From Alisma plantago-aquatica (lineage: Eukaryota; Streptophyta; Magnoliopsida; Alismatales; Alismataceae), in assembly GCA_963693085.1 (NCBI GenBank), contig OY856413.1, forward strand, positions 466,049,379 through 466,113,378: DNA of 64,000 bases. Direction: 5' to 3'. Within the stretch, counting starts at the first letter, position 1; the number at the start of each line of letters is the position of its first letter. The translations under genes and the position numbers were made by a program. The notes below the pieces were generated by a model. That model was not told the DNA's origin. It made no database searches and was given only the letters and a program-made list of their open reading frames with translations. This document shows positions 11,896 to 24,210 of this stretch, piece by piece.

Positions 11896-12916
11896 ATGGA
11901 TGATTTTAAAAGCCATACAATAAAACATATGAAAGAGTTATGGGTGAAATGGAGGGCAACAATGCATCATACCGTGAAAGGGCTAGACATGAAGCACCAA
12001 TTCTTGAAGAAGCCTATGGCAATTCAAGTTGATGGTGATTGGAAATGGCTCGTAAAGGAAGTTTTTCATAGTGAAAAGTTTATGACAATCTCATGAGTAA
12101 TCATTTTCACACTGGTACAAGTTACTTGAACTTATGATTGTGATTTCTTAATCATATTTGTTTTATTAATAAAAATGCAGGCCTTGAGTAAGAGAAACTC
12201 TAAGAATAGAGAAGGATTGAATAAGAAACTACTTCATCGCACAGGAAGCATGCCTCTTAGAGAAATTTCATGGCAGAAGGTTGTTTAAATATATCTTTAG
12301 TACAACCTTCATTCTTCTTATTTACACAACTTATTTTGGTAATGTTATAAGGGGGGAAAGATGGGAAAGCACCTGACTTTGGAGCAATATATTTTGAGAG
12401 CCACAAGAAAGGTGATACATTAGCTAACATGGAGGTATCCCAAGTTCATGTGAGTATACTAACATGCATGGTCATGTCACTATTTGTATATTTACACTAC
12501 ATTAATTACTTTCTCTTATAGGAAAAAATTATTAGCATCCAACAAGCTGAGCCATCCCTTCATCATGTAGAGGTTGTAGAAAAAGTATATGGAGAACCAC
12601 GAATAAGAAAATACATATCATGTTATGGTGGAGGAGTGAAGCCTAGAGATGTAAGAGGACCATACAAAACAAAGAATTCCCTATTGGATGAGCTAAAATC
12701 AAAGGAGCAAGCATTGAAAGATAAAGAGGAAGCTTTTAATGTGTAAGAGAAAGCCTTGAAAGAAAGTGAAGTTGAAAAGCGTGCAACACAAAGTTGTTTG
12801 AGAAAAGTGGAAAATCTACTAGAGATGATAGTCAAAAATCCAAAATTTTAGCAACTTGTGCAATTTGAAGAGGATGTTGATGGTTCAATTGGTTCTCCAT
12901 CTATATCCGAAGACTA
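11896..12916 (+). pseudogene. TNPA-like plant transposase (En/Spm, Transposase_24 type), broken
   Basis: Exon-like blocks separated by AG/GT boundaries: 11896-12094 (with WKWLVKEVFHSEKF), 12181 on (SKRNSKNREGLNKKLLHRTG), 12352-12449 (APDFGAIYFESHKKGD) and 12524-12850 (VYGEPRIRKYISCYGGGVKP, then a charged helix). The sequence RTGS...FESHKKGD is the conserved core of plant En/Spm TNPA-like proteins, which bind subterminal repeats and assist excision. A TGA closes the first exon at 12094-12096 and a TAA lies at 12744-12746 inside the last exon, so the gene is dead. Its position upstream of the TNP2 fragment differs from the inner element, where TNP2 comes first. Confidence 0.7.
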
Positions 12917-14745
12917 GTTTAAATTAGATACGAGGTTAATTTCATTTATGAGATGAATAATAGAAATTGTTATGTAGTTTATGCTATAATTTTATCTTTT
13001 TCTTATTCTAATTTGTTCCTCAGAAATGGAAGGAGAAGATTTTGGGTAGCATTGGTATACATATATATATTTGAGGTGGCATTGATATCAATTTTCTAAT
13101 TCACAATTGTAGGTGATGATGCAAGTGATCCAATGACAAGTCAACTAGAGAATGAGTCCAATGGTTTTGTTTGGTTGGAAGAAAAATTAAAACCTTTTTT
13201 TGTAGTTACTTTCACCTGATAGTGGAGTACACACATTTGAATGTTACCCATCCAACATCATTATTCCTCTAGAAATTTTGTAATTATACTTGATTATTTT
13301 TGGTGAACTACCAAAACACAGGAAAAATGAGATGTATTAACATACAAATCTTCAATAGGTAATTTGGTTGATTCTCATTTTAATTGAGTATGTTGCATTT
13401 TAATGTATACAGGATGTTCAGAAGTGACATATCCATATATTCAACATCATTTTCATATCACATCCATATGAGGTAATTGTGATAGGTTCCATCTTTTTTT
13501 CCAATCATGTATCTAAATCTAATATGTATCTTTCTTTTGGAATAGCTTTTATTAATCGATTCCTATTCTTATAACTGATTCTCATTAGTTTAATGATATG
13601 ATCATGTAATGATCAAGACACTAAAGATAGAATAAGTTTATACGCATACCTTACATCATATCAATTAATGTCATGAGGATATAGTACATACACCTTTTGA
13701 AATTATCATAAAATCACAAGTCCCAAGATGACAGAGATCATGGGATAGGATCAAAACATGGTCAAAGGTTGGTAGATTGTGGTCAAGATTTTATGTTTGA
13801 GAAATTAAATATCTAAAAGTTAAGAATTAGGGTTTTTCATATGTTCGAGAATAATGGTAATTATTCATCCTCAATGTGTAATATGATCTCATAATTTGAC
13901 ACTAAGGAACATCAAATGATCTCAAAATTTGACACTAAGGAGCATCAAATCTATACATATGGACAAATGATTTCATTCGGTCATTTATATGGCAATAAAC
14001 CATTAATCTTTATCAAACATCAAGTCTATATTCTTTGGTTTGATATTATGATTCCAGCAATAGATCTTGTACTAATTTAAGTAGAACTCATGAGAACATG
14101 GTCAAGACTAGAAAAACTTAAAAATTTTGATTTGAAAGTCAACATCAAATACCTTAGTTAATATCTTTCTAAAAAGGATAAAAATATAGATGTTAAAATT
14201 AGTTCCATTGCGTCAGCCTTGCTCTCCCAATCAAAATGGAGTACATGTTCATCCATTTTTCAATATCAGATCTGATATTTATGATAGAGTTTCCAAGTAA
14301 AGAGAGGGTAAGACCATTAGATGCTTCAATGACAACAAAGGTTGTTGTATTCCTTTCATGCACTAGAATTTAGTTCAAAGATGAGACAATTTACATTATA
14401 TGTAATCTCTTTCAAAGAAAAATGTATGAATCTATATTTTCATTATAAGTAATATCTTTCAAAGAAGAATGTATGAATCTATATTTCAAATCAATACATG
14501 GTCTTTCATGGTCTTTCTTCCTAATGAGTTTTGTTACAAATATCTGTATATTAGGTTAAGGACATGTTTTTGTTGTGACATGTTGAGTTTTATACTATGT
14601 TATACCCACCACGATTTGTGTTATAAAATAATACATTGATTAATTTAGGAGGCATTGATATGTTGTTATGGCTGTCCACAAGTGTTTTTATAAGAAAATT
14701 GTGTGTTGAATGGGGTTGTGAAGACGGGACTGGTGTTATATTATG
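12917..14745. other. Intergenic part of the outer CACTA
   Basis: AT-rich, no convincing reading frame. A direct duplication of about 60 bases with ATCTCTTTCAAAGAA and GTATGAATCTATATTT occurs at about 14400-14490. Otherwise nothing recognised. Confidence 0.35.
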
Positions 14746-14764
14746 TTGGTCTAGAAACCCATCC

Positions 14765-15000
14765 AAGATTTACTCATTAGGAGTAAATCATGGATAGTCC
14801 CCAGTTTGGGACTATTCTTGAACACCTAATATCACTTAGGATGTAAGTGTATAATGTGTATTGGGTTTTCAAGAAAAATTTCGATATTGTACTTGGAGAA
14901 CAACGAGGAAATGCTGCCAAATGTTTTTTGAAAACCCAATACACATTATACGTTACTAGTGAGATTAGGTGTTCAAGAATGGGATAGGTGGTATACATTT
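14765..15000 (+). repeat. Hairpin leader of the outer TNP2 gene (shortened copy)
   Basis: Homologous to 16560-16815 in the inner element. Three nested inverted repeats in a row: GATTTACTC...GAGTAAATC (14768-14789), AGTCCCCAGTTTGGGACT (14796-14813) and a long hairpin whose arms both carry GAACACCTAAT...CACT and TAATGTGTATTGGGTTTTC (14819-14868 against 14930-14982). The loop side has lost part of one arm compared with the inner copy, yet the outer parts of the arms still match. Confidence 0.7.
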
Positions 15001-15094
15001 ATTATATATAAGACCTTAAACCCTAAAGTTTTAACCATAAACCCTAGACCCTAATCTTGTTCTAATATATACTTGTTTTCTCTTTGATCATAGA

Positions 15095-15214
15095 ATGGAT
15101 AGATCATGGATGTCCATTCCAAATCATTGCACCCTAGAGTTTATTTCTGTCCTTGATCACTTTATTAGATTTTCCAAGGAATATAGTAAACAACTTGGAG
15201 ATCGGTTCTACTCT
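15095..15214 (+). pseudogene. 5' end of the outer CACTA TNP2 transposase gene, cut by the inner CACTA
   Basis: After a polypyrimidine-AG acceptor-like sequence the frame starts MDRSWMSIPNHCTLEFISVL and continues to KQLGDRFYS, aligning with the first 39 or so residues of the inner TNP2 (MDRSWMSIRNRCTPKCISGL ... KQPGDWFYC). The match stops at about 15213 where the terminus of the inner CACTA begins. This is the transposase-associated N-terminal domain. No continuation of this gene is found after the right end of the inner element at 24885, so the insertion was accompanied or followed by loss of the remainder. Confidence 0.8.
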
Positions 15215-15236
15215 ACTACTATAGAAATGGCTTATA

Positions 15237-15625
15237 AAGCCACTTTTTAAGGTGTCAGTTTTATACAAAAACCGACACCTAAAGTCTACAATGTCGGTTG
15301 ATAACATAAACCGACATCCAATCTACAAAGGTCGACCAGACACAGGTACCGCTTTTATTAAGTGTCGGTTAATTAATAAACAACCGACACCTAAACTCAA
15401 CCACCAAACCTAAAATTCCAGCGAAAACATTGGCTCCAAAATTTTACATATGGCGTTGGTCATAACTAAATAACCGACGACTAAAGCGAACAGGAATAGT
15501 TGGCGATTGTCTTTTACTTAAAAACTGACGACTATAATGTAGTATAGGTGTCGTTTTTTTGTAAAGAACCGACACTATAGGTTTAGTTGTCGGTTTTTTT
15601 AAATAACCGACACTTATTGTCAACT
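15237..15625. repeat. Left subterminal repeats of the inner CACTA
   Basis: At least ten occurrences in both orientations of a word close to ACCGACACCTAA or its complement GGTGTCGGTT, many paired as short inverted repeats around AT-rich loops (for example 15350-15390 and 15545-15615). They match the words at the right end of the element. By analogy with TNPA-binding repeats of En/Spm these are the probable binding sites of the element's second protein. Confidence 0.75.
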
Positions 15626-15897
15626 TAATAGCTGACCAGCCCGACCGATTCTTCCCCTTTCCCTATTTCATTCCCAATTTCCCTAGCTCCGGAGATTTCC
15701 AGTGCTCCCTTCTCTGCTGCCGTGCTCCTGCTCACTGACTCACCGGCGGCCGTGCTCCTGCTCACCAGCGGCCGTCCATCCCCTAGCTATTGCTACGTCT
15801 GCCGCTGCTCCTCTGGCTCCACGCTGCTTCGTTCTTCTTCCTTCTTCTTTCTCCGGTAGGCCCTCCGTTCTTCTTCTTCTTCCTTCTCCTGGTCTTC

Positions 15898-16080
15898 TTC
15901 TTCCTTCTCCCTCTCCTTACCAACAGCAACCACGACCGTGTGGGCTGGCACGGCCGTGGCTGTGTTGGCCGACCACACGGCCGTGCTACCCAGCACGGCC
16001 GTGTGGTTGGCCAACACAGCCACGGCTGTTCCAGCCCACACGACCGTGGTTGCTGTTGGTAAGGAGGGAGAAGGAAGAAC
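15898..16080. repeat. GC-rich near-perfect inverted repeat (arms about 90 bases)
   Basis: The arms 15898-15988 and 15991-16080 are almost exact complements with nearly no loop, centred near 15990. Each contains the 10-base palindrome CACGGCCGTG and the string ACCAACAGCAACCACGACCG or its complement. Because of the symmetry several long open frames appear on both strands (15702-16127, 15783-16082 and others); none is a supported gene. A (TA)n run follows at 16086-16123. CACGGCCGTG-type palindromes recur at 24299-24330 and 24501-24531 near the other end of the element. Confidence 0.85.
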
Positions 16081-16123
16081 AAGAATATATATATATATAT
16101 AGATATATATATATATATATATA

Positions 16124-16555
16124 CTAAAATGAAATCAATTATGAGTTTGTGATTAAATCAATTATATGATGAAATCCCTATTGCATGATGAAACCCTAAC
16201 ATCTGGCCTAGTTGCATGATGAAACCCTAACATCTACATGAATCCCTGTTGCATAATGAAACCCTAACATCTACATACTCTATATGATACCTAAAATTGT
16301 GATGAAACCCTAACATCAATTGTGATGAAAGTTGGATTGTAGGTATTGGAATGACAATATACATGTATTGGGACTGTTATTGAACACCTAATCTGACTTA
16401 GGATATTTTGTTTGATTTAAACATGATTGGGCATTATTGCATGTTTGAAACTATTGAATTCTTGATTTATTATATAATAATGCTCTAATTGTGAGTGATG
16501 CAATGTAAGTGAGCAAATACATGTAGTGGATATGTACTCATTAGCCTAGAACCCC
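16124..16555. repeat. Short tandem GATGAAACCCTAACATC repeats and spacer upstream of the inner TNP2
   Basis: Between 16166 and 16325 the words GATGAAACCCTAACATC and TTGCATGATGAAACCC recur about five times. Around 16365-16402 a partial copy of the leader block GGGACTGTT.TTGAACACCTAATCT.ACTTAGGAT appears ahead of the complete one at 16605. No coding region. Confidence 0.5.
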
Positions 16556-16559
16556 GTCC

Positions 16560-16815
16560 AAGATTTACTCATTCGGAGTAAATCTTGGATAGTCCCCGGT
16601 TTGGGACTGTTCTTGAACACCTAATCTCACTTAGGATGTAAGTGTATAATGTGTATTGGGTTTTCAACAAAATTTCGGTAGCATTTCCCCGTTTGTTCTC
16701 TAAGTACATATGTACTTGGAGAACAGCGGGGAAATGCTGCCGAAATTTTCTCGAAAACCCAATACACATTATACACTTACTAGTGAGATTAGGTGTTCAA
16801 GAATGGGATAGGTGG
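16560..16815 (+). repeat. Double-hairpin leader upstream of the inner TNP2 gene
   Basis: Nested inverted repeats: GATTTACTC/GAGTAAATC (16561-16585), AGTCCCCGGTTTGGGACT (16592-16609) and a long hairpin with arms of about 95 bases, 16611-16706 and 16712-16802. Both arms contain CACCTAATCTCACT, GTATTGGGTTTTC and GCATTTCCCCG; they meet around TACATATGTA. The block is shared with 14765-15000 in the outer element. A transcript through it would fold into a long stem suitable for Dicer-like processing; whether it is transcribed is unknown. Confidence 0.8.
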
Positions 16816-16951
16816 TACACATTTATTATATATAAGAATGACATCACATGTATTTGTTGGCCTAAAGTTTTAACCATGCAAAAACTCTAATATGTTAACC
16901 CTAGACCCTAATCTTGTCCTAATATATACTTGTTTTCTCTTTGATCATAGA

Positions 16952-19900
16952 ATGGATAGATCATGGATGTCCATTCGCAATCGCTGCACCCCAAAGTGTA
17001 TTTCTGGTCTTGACCGGTTTATTAGATTTGCCGAGGAACATAGGAAACAACCTGGAGATTGGTTCTACTGTCCATGTAGGCATTGCGGTAACAACATGAA
17101 AGTCAACACTGGTGACGAAATCAAAACTCATGTCATGTGCAATGGGATTATACAAGGCTATACATAATGGCATTGGCATGGAGAGATTTCAAACCCGAAA
17201 CCAGTGGATGTCGATAGCAGTGCTTGTATGGAAGAAGAAATTGCCTACGATGACGTAGATGTGAATGAACCAGTTCCAGTAGACATCGTTGATGCAATGC
17301 TGGATAGTTGTGGGGTAGAGCACACCGATCCACCTCCCATTTTTAGAAACATTGTGCATGATTCCGAGATGCCGTTATACACAAGTTGTACTAAGTTTAC
17401 GAAGCTTAGCGCTGTGTTGAGATTGTATAAGTTGAAAGCTAACAATAGATGGAGCGACAAAAGCTTCACGTCATTGCTGTCTTTGTTGAAAGAAATGCTT
17501 CCTGAAGGAAATGAGCTTCCAATCTCAACATACTAGGTAAAGAAATTGTTGTGCCCAATGGGAATTGATGCCACGAAGATACACGCATGCCCAAATGATT
17601 GTGTATTATTTCAAAAGGACTACGCGGATTTGAAAGATTGTCCAAAATGTGGTGCGTCACGGTATAAATTGATGACTTCGGGGGAGTCCAAAACTGGTTC
17701 TTCTGCCAAGGTGATGTGGTATCTACCTATAATATCACAGTTTCAACGCTTGTTTGCTAATCCGATAGATGCGAAGAATTTGAGGTGGCATGCAGATGTT
17801 AAGAAAAATAATGATGGGATCCTACGGCATGCGTCTGATTCCCCACAGTGGAAGAAGATTGATCTATTGTACCCTGAATTTGGTGAAGAAGTCAGGAATC
17901 TAAGACTTGGGCTTTGTACAGACGGGATGAATCCGTACGGGACATTGAGCAGCCAACATAGCACTTGGCCAGTCATGCTTGTTATACACAATCTTCCTCC
18001 CTGGCTGTGTATGAAAAATAAGTATGTAATGTTGTCGTTGTTGATATCGGGCCCTAAACAACCTGGAAATGACATCGATGTTTATCTTGAACCTCTGATT
18101 GATGACTTAAAGAAACTCTGGGGTGAAGGTGTGATGACCTATGATGCTTCACAAAGAGAGACATTTCGTTTGCATGCTATGTTGTTTTGCACTATTAATG
18201 ACTTTCCAGCATATGGGAATTTGTTTGGATATAGTGTCAAAGGAGCTAAAGCGTGTCCTATATGTGAAGAGAATACTGATTCAACAAGACTAAAACATGG
18301 CGGTAAGAATGTATATCTCGGTCATCGAAGGTTTCTTCCAAAATTCCATCCGTATCGTAGGAAGCGCAAAGCATTCAATGGATTGAATGAGGAACAGAGT
18401 GCACCTAAACCTATACCAGGGGAGGTTATTTATGAAAGAGCAAAAGACATTATCAATGAATTTGGTAAGAGATCACAATGTACTACACGGAGTGACAATT
18501 CTTCATTCAAGAAGAAGTCAATATTTTGGGATCTTCCTTATTGGAGTTCTTTGACAGTCAGACATTGTATCGATGTAATGCACGTTGAGAAAAATGTCTG
18601 TGATAGCATCATTGGTGCTCTGTTAAATATACTAGGTAAGACTAAAGATGGGATAAAATCTAGACTGGACCTACGTGAAATGGGAATAAGGTCAGAATTA
18701 ACAGAATTACGTGAAATGGGTAATAAAAGAACATACTTACCTCCCGCTTGTTACACGTTGTCTAGAAAGGAGAAGAAAGCTTTTTGTGAATGCTTGGTAA
18801 ATGTTAAGGTGCCACATGGTTACTCATCCAACATCCGTAGTTTGGTATCACTGAAAGATTTGAAGTTGATAGGTCTTAAATCTCATGATTGTCACACTCT
18901 AGTGCAACAAATATTTCCCGTGGCAATTCGATCTATATTGCCGAAGCATGTAAGGTTTGCAATCACCAGACTTTGTTTCTTTTTCAACAGTCTATGCAAC
19001 AAAGTTATTGACCCTGAGACTCTCGATAATTTACAAAGAGAAGTGGTTGTTACCCTATGTCAGCTTGAGATGTATTTCCCTCCTTCGTTCTTTGATATCA
19101 TGGTACATCTTGTTGTCCACTTGACTAGGGAAGTGAAAATCTTGGGACCGGTTGTCTTGCATTGGATGTATCCCTTTGAACGATACATGAGCGTTTTTAA
19201 AGGTGATGTTCGAAACCGTTATCGGCCTGAAGGGAGTATAATTGAAGGTTATGTGGCAAGAGAGGTTATGGATTTCTGCAATGACTTTCTCAGTGGTAAT
19301 GACACTCCTGATAATGACAAGAATATTGACGAGCTATTTGGCAAAGGAATTTTGGGTTCACGTGTGAAAGTAATCAGCCGTGGGCAGTTGGAACAAGGTC
19401 ATTTGTATATTTTACACCACATGGACGAAGTGAACGTTTATATCGAGGAACATACCAATTTCATCAAAAGACAATATCCTCGAGCGAATACAATGTGGCT
19501 TGCTAGAGAGCATAACAAGACTTTTATTAAGTGGTTTGAAGATAAAGTCTTACATCAACTATCTCAAACACCAGATGATATTACTGAAACTATCAAATGC
19601 CTCACCTTTAAATCAAAGTTGACTGTTATGTCTTATGAAGGGTATGACATTAATGGATTCACATATTACACAAAGCGCCAAGATGATAAGAGTGTCGTCC
19701 AAAATAGCGGGGTCACCCTTCAAGCATCAACTATGTTTTTTGCAAGTGCAAAGGATAAGAGTCCACGTGAAGCTAAAATGTCATATTACGGTGTCATTGA
19801 AGACATATGGGAATTGGACTACATAGATTTCAGAATTCTGCTCTTCAAATGTAATTGGGTTGATAACACCAAAGGAGTTATAGTGGATGAATTGGGTTTC

Positions 19901-20191
19901 ACTTTAGTGAACTTTGAAAAGATTGGCGAGAAGGCTGAACCATTCATATTGGCATCACAGGCGAAACAAGTATTTTATATCGATGATCCTACAAATGATA
20001 AATGGTCGGTTGTTCTTCATGGTAAAAGACAGTTCGTTGAAGATCTTATAGATGAAGAACAATACTATGATAAGTATGATGACTCCAGTCCATTCTCAGT
20101 TGGGTTGCCAACACCAACAAATATTGAAGCTAATGATGACTTGTATGTGCGCGGAGATCACAATGAAGGATTGTTAATTGATCAAATGTGA
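16952..20191 (+). pseudogene. TNP2-like CACTA transposase, nearly complete, two internal stops
   Basis: A single frame of 1,079 codons without introns, broken only by TAA at 17165 (residue 72) and TAG at 17534 (residue 195). Start chosen at MDRSWMSIRNRC, directly after a pyrimidine-rich AG acceptor and conserved in the outer copy. Domains: transposase-associated domain (residues 1-75, with CPCRHCGNN); a short zinc-ribbon-like CPKCGASRY (about 224); TNP2/Transposase_21 (about 255-480; LGLCTDGMNPYG near 319, ACPICEENT near 432, HCIDVMHVEKNV near 537); DUF4218-like (about 640-760; PFERYM near 739); DUF4216-like (about 930-1020; YYGVIEDIWELDY near 943). TNP2 proteins cut the element ends. Removal of two stops would leave a full-length protein, so the element died recently or could still be read through; neither can be shown here. 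Confidence 0.9.
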
Positions 20192-20192
20192 A

Positions 20193-20405
20193 CTTTACAA
20201 TGTGAATGTGAACTTTACAATGTGAGCTTTAGAATTTGAATTACTTTACAATGTGAACTTTACAATTTGAATTACTTTACAATGTGAGCTTTACAATTTG
20301 AATTACTTTACAATGTGAGCTTTACAATTTGAATTACTTTACAATGTGAGATTTACACTTTGAATTACTACTTTACAATCTGAACTTTACAATTTGAATG
20401 TGAAT
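20193..20405. repeat. 31-base tandem repeat between the two inner CACTA genes
   Basis: About six imperfect units of the type GAGCTTTACAATTTGAATTAC plus TTTACAATGT fill the gap between the TNP2 stop codon and the start of the next gene. It probably lies in the TNP2 3' UTR or in an intergenic spacer. Confidence 0.8.
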
Positions 20406-20411
20406 TTGCAG

Positions 20412-23400
20412 ATGGCTGACCATTCTCCTGATGACCGTGCTGATGACTACCGTGAGGGTGAGGACATCAATGTGCCGCCTCACAATGTAAGTTTTAAAAA
20501 TATATCATATATTTATATCTATATGTCCATTTATAGTTATATCTTGTAAATGTGAATTATTTTGTCAAATTTTAGGTTGATGATGCACAGGTACCATCTG
20601 AAGAACTTGAGGCACTTGATCAACAACACCAAAAAGTTGACAAGAGAAGGGGCATCACTATGATGAAGAAGTTAATTGCACAAAAGGGCAATGGACCCAA
20701 ACTTGTTGTGGATTTCGATAATGCAGGAAATGCATGTGGTGTGAATCACAATTCATTTATTTCATATCTTGGGTTTGTTACTCATAGTCATTGCGGTTGT
20801 CACTTAGATTCTTGGCATAAAGTTTCTAAAGAGAAGAAAGATTTAATATGGAGGGATTTATGCGTGAGTTATTATTAATTTGCAATTCTATTTTGTAGAT
20901 TACTAAATTTTTGGATACTAGTTAATAGAAATTCTATTTTGCAGAGTATATTTGAATTGGATGAAAAGCTACATCGTAAATGCGTGATGCAACGCTGTGG
21001 GAGAGTCCTAAGGAATTATAGGACAAATCTCACCAGAGAATACATAAAAGAAGCTGACAAGAGGAAGAAGACAACCACTGAACAGTGGAACTTCCTGGAC
21101 AAAGAAGAATGGGACGCGTTTGTCGCTTCAAGACAAACTGATGAATTCAAGGTATTAGGCGTCAGTCTCAATCTCATTAATTAATATATGTTGTATTCAC
21201 TTATTCAAGATTAACATTTAGTGTTACTAACCAAATCATTAATTTGCATACTAACTAGGCCCTCAGTGAGGCACAAAGATCAAGGCGTGCACTGAATGTG
21301 CATGACCACACAATGGGTCCAAAGGGGTATGCATGCGTTCGCCAAAGACTATAGGCTGAGGCTACTGCTACTCAGTCTGCTGCTACTCAGGAGTCCTCTA
21401 CCATAGGTAGCACACCTCTTCCTCGCCATGATGTCTGGATAGCTGGGAGGCAAAATAAGAAGGGAGAAATAACTAAGGCCGCAACTGCTGAGGCGGTTGC
21501 AAAAATGGTAAAATACAACTCTTACAGCAATCATTCGAATATTGATTATTTGTGGCGATTAGCGGGAGCTGCACAAGTTGAGGAAACAAGGAAAGTTCAT
21601 CCCTGAGGGAACAAAGGATGAATTGACAGTTGCTCTGGGTAACCCAGAGCATCCTGGACGTGTTAGGGCTGCAGGCGCTGGTGTGGGCATCAAATCTTTT
21701 TTTGGGTCATCCCAGCGCAAATATGTCCCAAAAGTGGGACTTTCACAAGAAGAGGTAACATATTCTTTCTTTATAATGTTACTGTAAAAGAGAATTCAAA
21801 AATTAGAATTTGACGTTTCTTTAATCCATGTATAGGTGGATAAGCTATTTGACAGGAAACTCGAAGAAGCAATGAAAAAGTGGCAGGCATCTCAGACTGC
21901 CACTTACCAGACAATACCTACTGCAGACTCTACTCCTACTCCTACTATAGAGGTTGGGAGTAATCCTGTAGAACCACCACCTAGCACATCCACTGTAAGT
22001 ATTTTTATGACATAGTAACTAGTTTTTTAATTCAAGATGATACATATATATGAAATTGTAGTTGTTTCAAAAAAAAGATGATATGTATATATGTATATAA
22101 CATTCTTTACACAAAAATTTGTAGGGGTTGAAGCCATGCCGTCTAAAAAGTAAAGAATATGTCATGGCATAGGCGTCGACTTACCCATCCCTACCAGGGG
22201 AAACATGTCACGGGTCTCCAGTACCAGCTGGTTGGATTCGGGTGAGCCCGATACATATATTCCCCCAGTGGATGGATCTTCCACTGCCATATGCCCACCC
22301 AGATTGTGAAACGTTGGTGAGGCAGTAGGCAGAGTGATATTGTGGCTAAAAGAGGATGTCTTCTTTACTGATAAGGTATGGTAAATTTACATTATGTTCA
22401 ATTGTTAGTGTGTGTATATGCTGGCAGTTGATCTGAAATTATATATATACATGTTAAAAAGAAGACACCCACAACATCTAGGCCTCCACTTCCACCTCCT
22501 GCATTACCTAGTTGGGTACCACAGGACCTACCTATCCCGTTAGGTCCTAACTGTAGGGGTATGGTAGTATGGTTAGGGGAACATGATATAAACTCCCCTA
22601 TAACTGTTTCTTCTGATTCAGATTCTACAGGCCAGTCATACGAAACAAAACTATTTATACAAGATATATTGGAGTTGTTTCGATATGATTGGCTAAATAC
22701 ATCTGTGATAGAGCTATGGATAAGGTGAGATATTCTTTATACATCCATATACCTTGTGTATGATCTGGTGATCTGGTTTCTTATTTATTAATGCATGCGT
22801 AATTAATACATATTTTGCAGCTACTTAGACAACATATGTGCAGATTTTGGATTCGAACATGTAGGGTTTTTTATTCCATCCTTGATTAGTCTAGTAGCTA
22901 AAGACCCTACATCAGTTCAACAATACTGCTGTGAGTCTTTTTCAAATTTTGCTGTAAAAAAGAAGACGGTGATAATGGCTCCATTCAATGTAGAGTAAGT
23001 TTACTTTGCTTATTATAATATGGACTTAAGAAAATTACATTTTATTGTGGATTTTGAGTTATTAATTTTTAACTTTTTTTCCTCTAGGGGTAGGTGTTGG
23101 GAGTTATTGGTTATTGCCCCCGAGACGTTCACTGTGTATTATCTAGATCCTAAGGGGGGTAAATTGAATACAAGATTTGGACACATAATGAAAATGGCAA
23201 TATTTCGATGAGAAATATTTCATTTTTCATATCCGTTAACATATGTTATTACATTACTATTTAATTGTAATGTTCTGTGTTACATTAACATGTAGGGGTT
23301 TTGAGGAGTACAAAAAGGCTGGAGGAAAGGTCCCCACGAAAAAGAACCAACCAATAATTTGGAAGAACGTGAAAGTAAGTTCCCGACTGCAATATATGTA

Positions 23401-23796
23401 TATATTATTTATGTGAACAATGCTTAATTAGTTGTATTTTTTAATATTTTATATGTTTGAATTTATAGTGTGCTACACAAGACAACGAATGGGCATGTGG
23501 ATACTATGTCATGCGATATATGCACATGATTATCAAACACGCTGTACTGGATATCGAATGTATTGCTCAAGTATTATATAGTCTCATTAGATAATATGAT
23601 CGAAATATATCAATCTTATTTATAGCTCATTAATTATATATATACATCATACTCTTTACAGGTGTTTAAAGCTGACCCCATTACAGGAAAGGACTTACCA
23701 AATGTTAATTCTCCCTATACAATGGGAGAATTAAATGAAGTAAGAGAAGAATGGGAAACAACCATACAATTAGTGGGAGCTTTAAAATATAATTGA
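20412..23796 (+). pseudogene. Spliced TNPA-like transposase with C-terminal Ulp1 (C48) protease domain
   Basis: Start ATG at 20412 (MADHSPDDRADDYREGED). Exons inferred from in-frame GT/AG boundaries: 20412-20486, 20576-20863, 20945-21151, 21259-21507, 21563-21754, 21836-21994, 22125-22375, about 22462-22724, 22821-22994, 23088-23207, 23296-23374, 23469-23570, 23662-23796 (ends TGA). Exons 2-6 form a plant En/Spm TNPA-like region (GGYDxD-type body, RREL...GKFIPEGTKDEL, then VDKLFDRKLEEAM). Exons 8-13 form an Ulp1-like fold: EGRCWELLVIAPETFTVYYLDP, then NEWACGYYVMRYM and finally MGELNEVREEW. Stops at 21352 (exon 4) and 22170 (exon 7) break it. In the protease the usual His before Trp is Cys, while the Asp and the nucleophile Cys are present. 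Ulp1 enzymes process SUMO-like modifiers; why plant transposons carry them is not known. Confidence 0.78.
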
Positions 23797-24210
23797 GATC
23801 CTGATAGCGAATAATGACTAAACAATGATACTTTGTAAATGAATTTCTGAATTATAATATATGTGTGAATGTTTCTACATGTCTGGATGTTTCTACATGT
23901 GTCTGAGTGAAAATGAATGAAAGTGTTGGTTGCTATATGAATGTTTCTACATGTGTGAATGTGAATAAATGGAACTACAGATTGCTAGCATGTGTGAATG
24001 TTTATAAATGTGTGAAAATAAAATGGAACTGCAGGTTGCATTGCTAAATGCATGTGCTACTTTTTTATTGTTAATTTTGCAGGTTTGTGGCCTGTTGTCG
24101 GCTGATATCAATGGATGTCATAAAACATGCAGTTCATAACTGAACTGAACAGGTTTCTCATCCTGCGACCAGCCACAACAGGTCTGCAGACTGACAGGAA
24201 AAAAAAACCA
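23797..24210. other. 3' spacer of the inner CACTA with loose ATGTTTCTACATGTGTGAATG repeats
   Basis: The words TGTTTCTACATGTGT and ATGTGTGAATGTTTATAAATG recur irregularly from 23865 to 24020. No coding region. The subterminal repeat zone follows at 24211. Confidence 0.5.

Noticed and set aside
15702..16127. Overlapping open frames on both strands, 80-140 codons
   Set aside because: They arise from the GC-rich inverted repeat and CT-rich DNA; no domain and mirror-image frames on the two strands.
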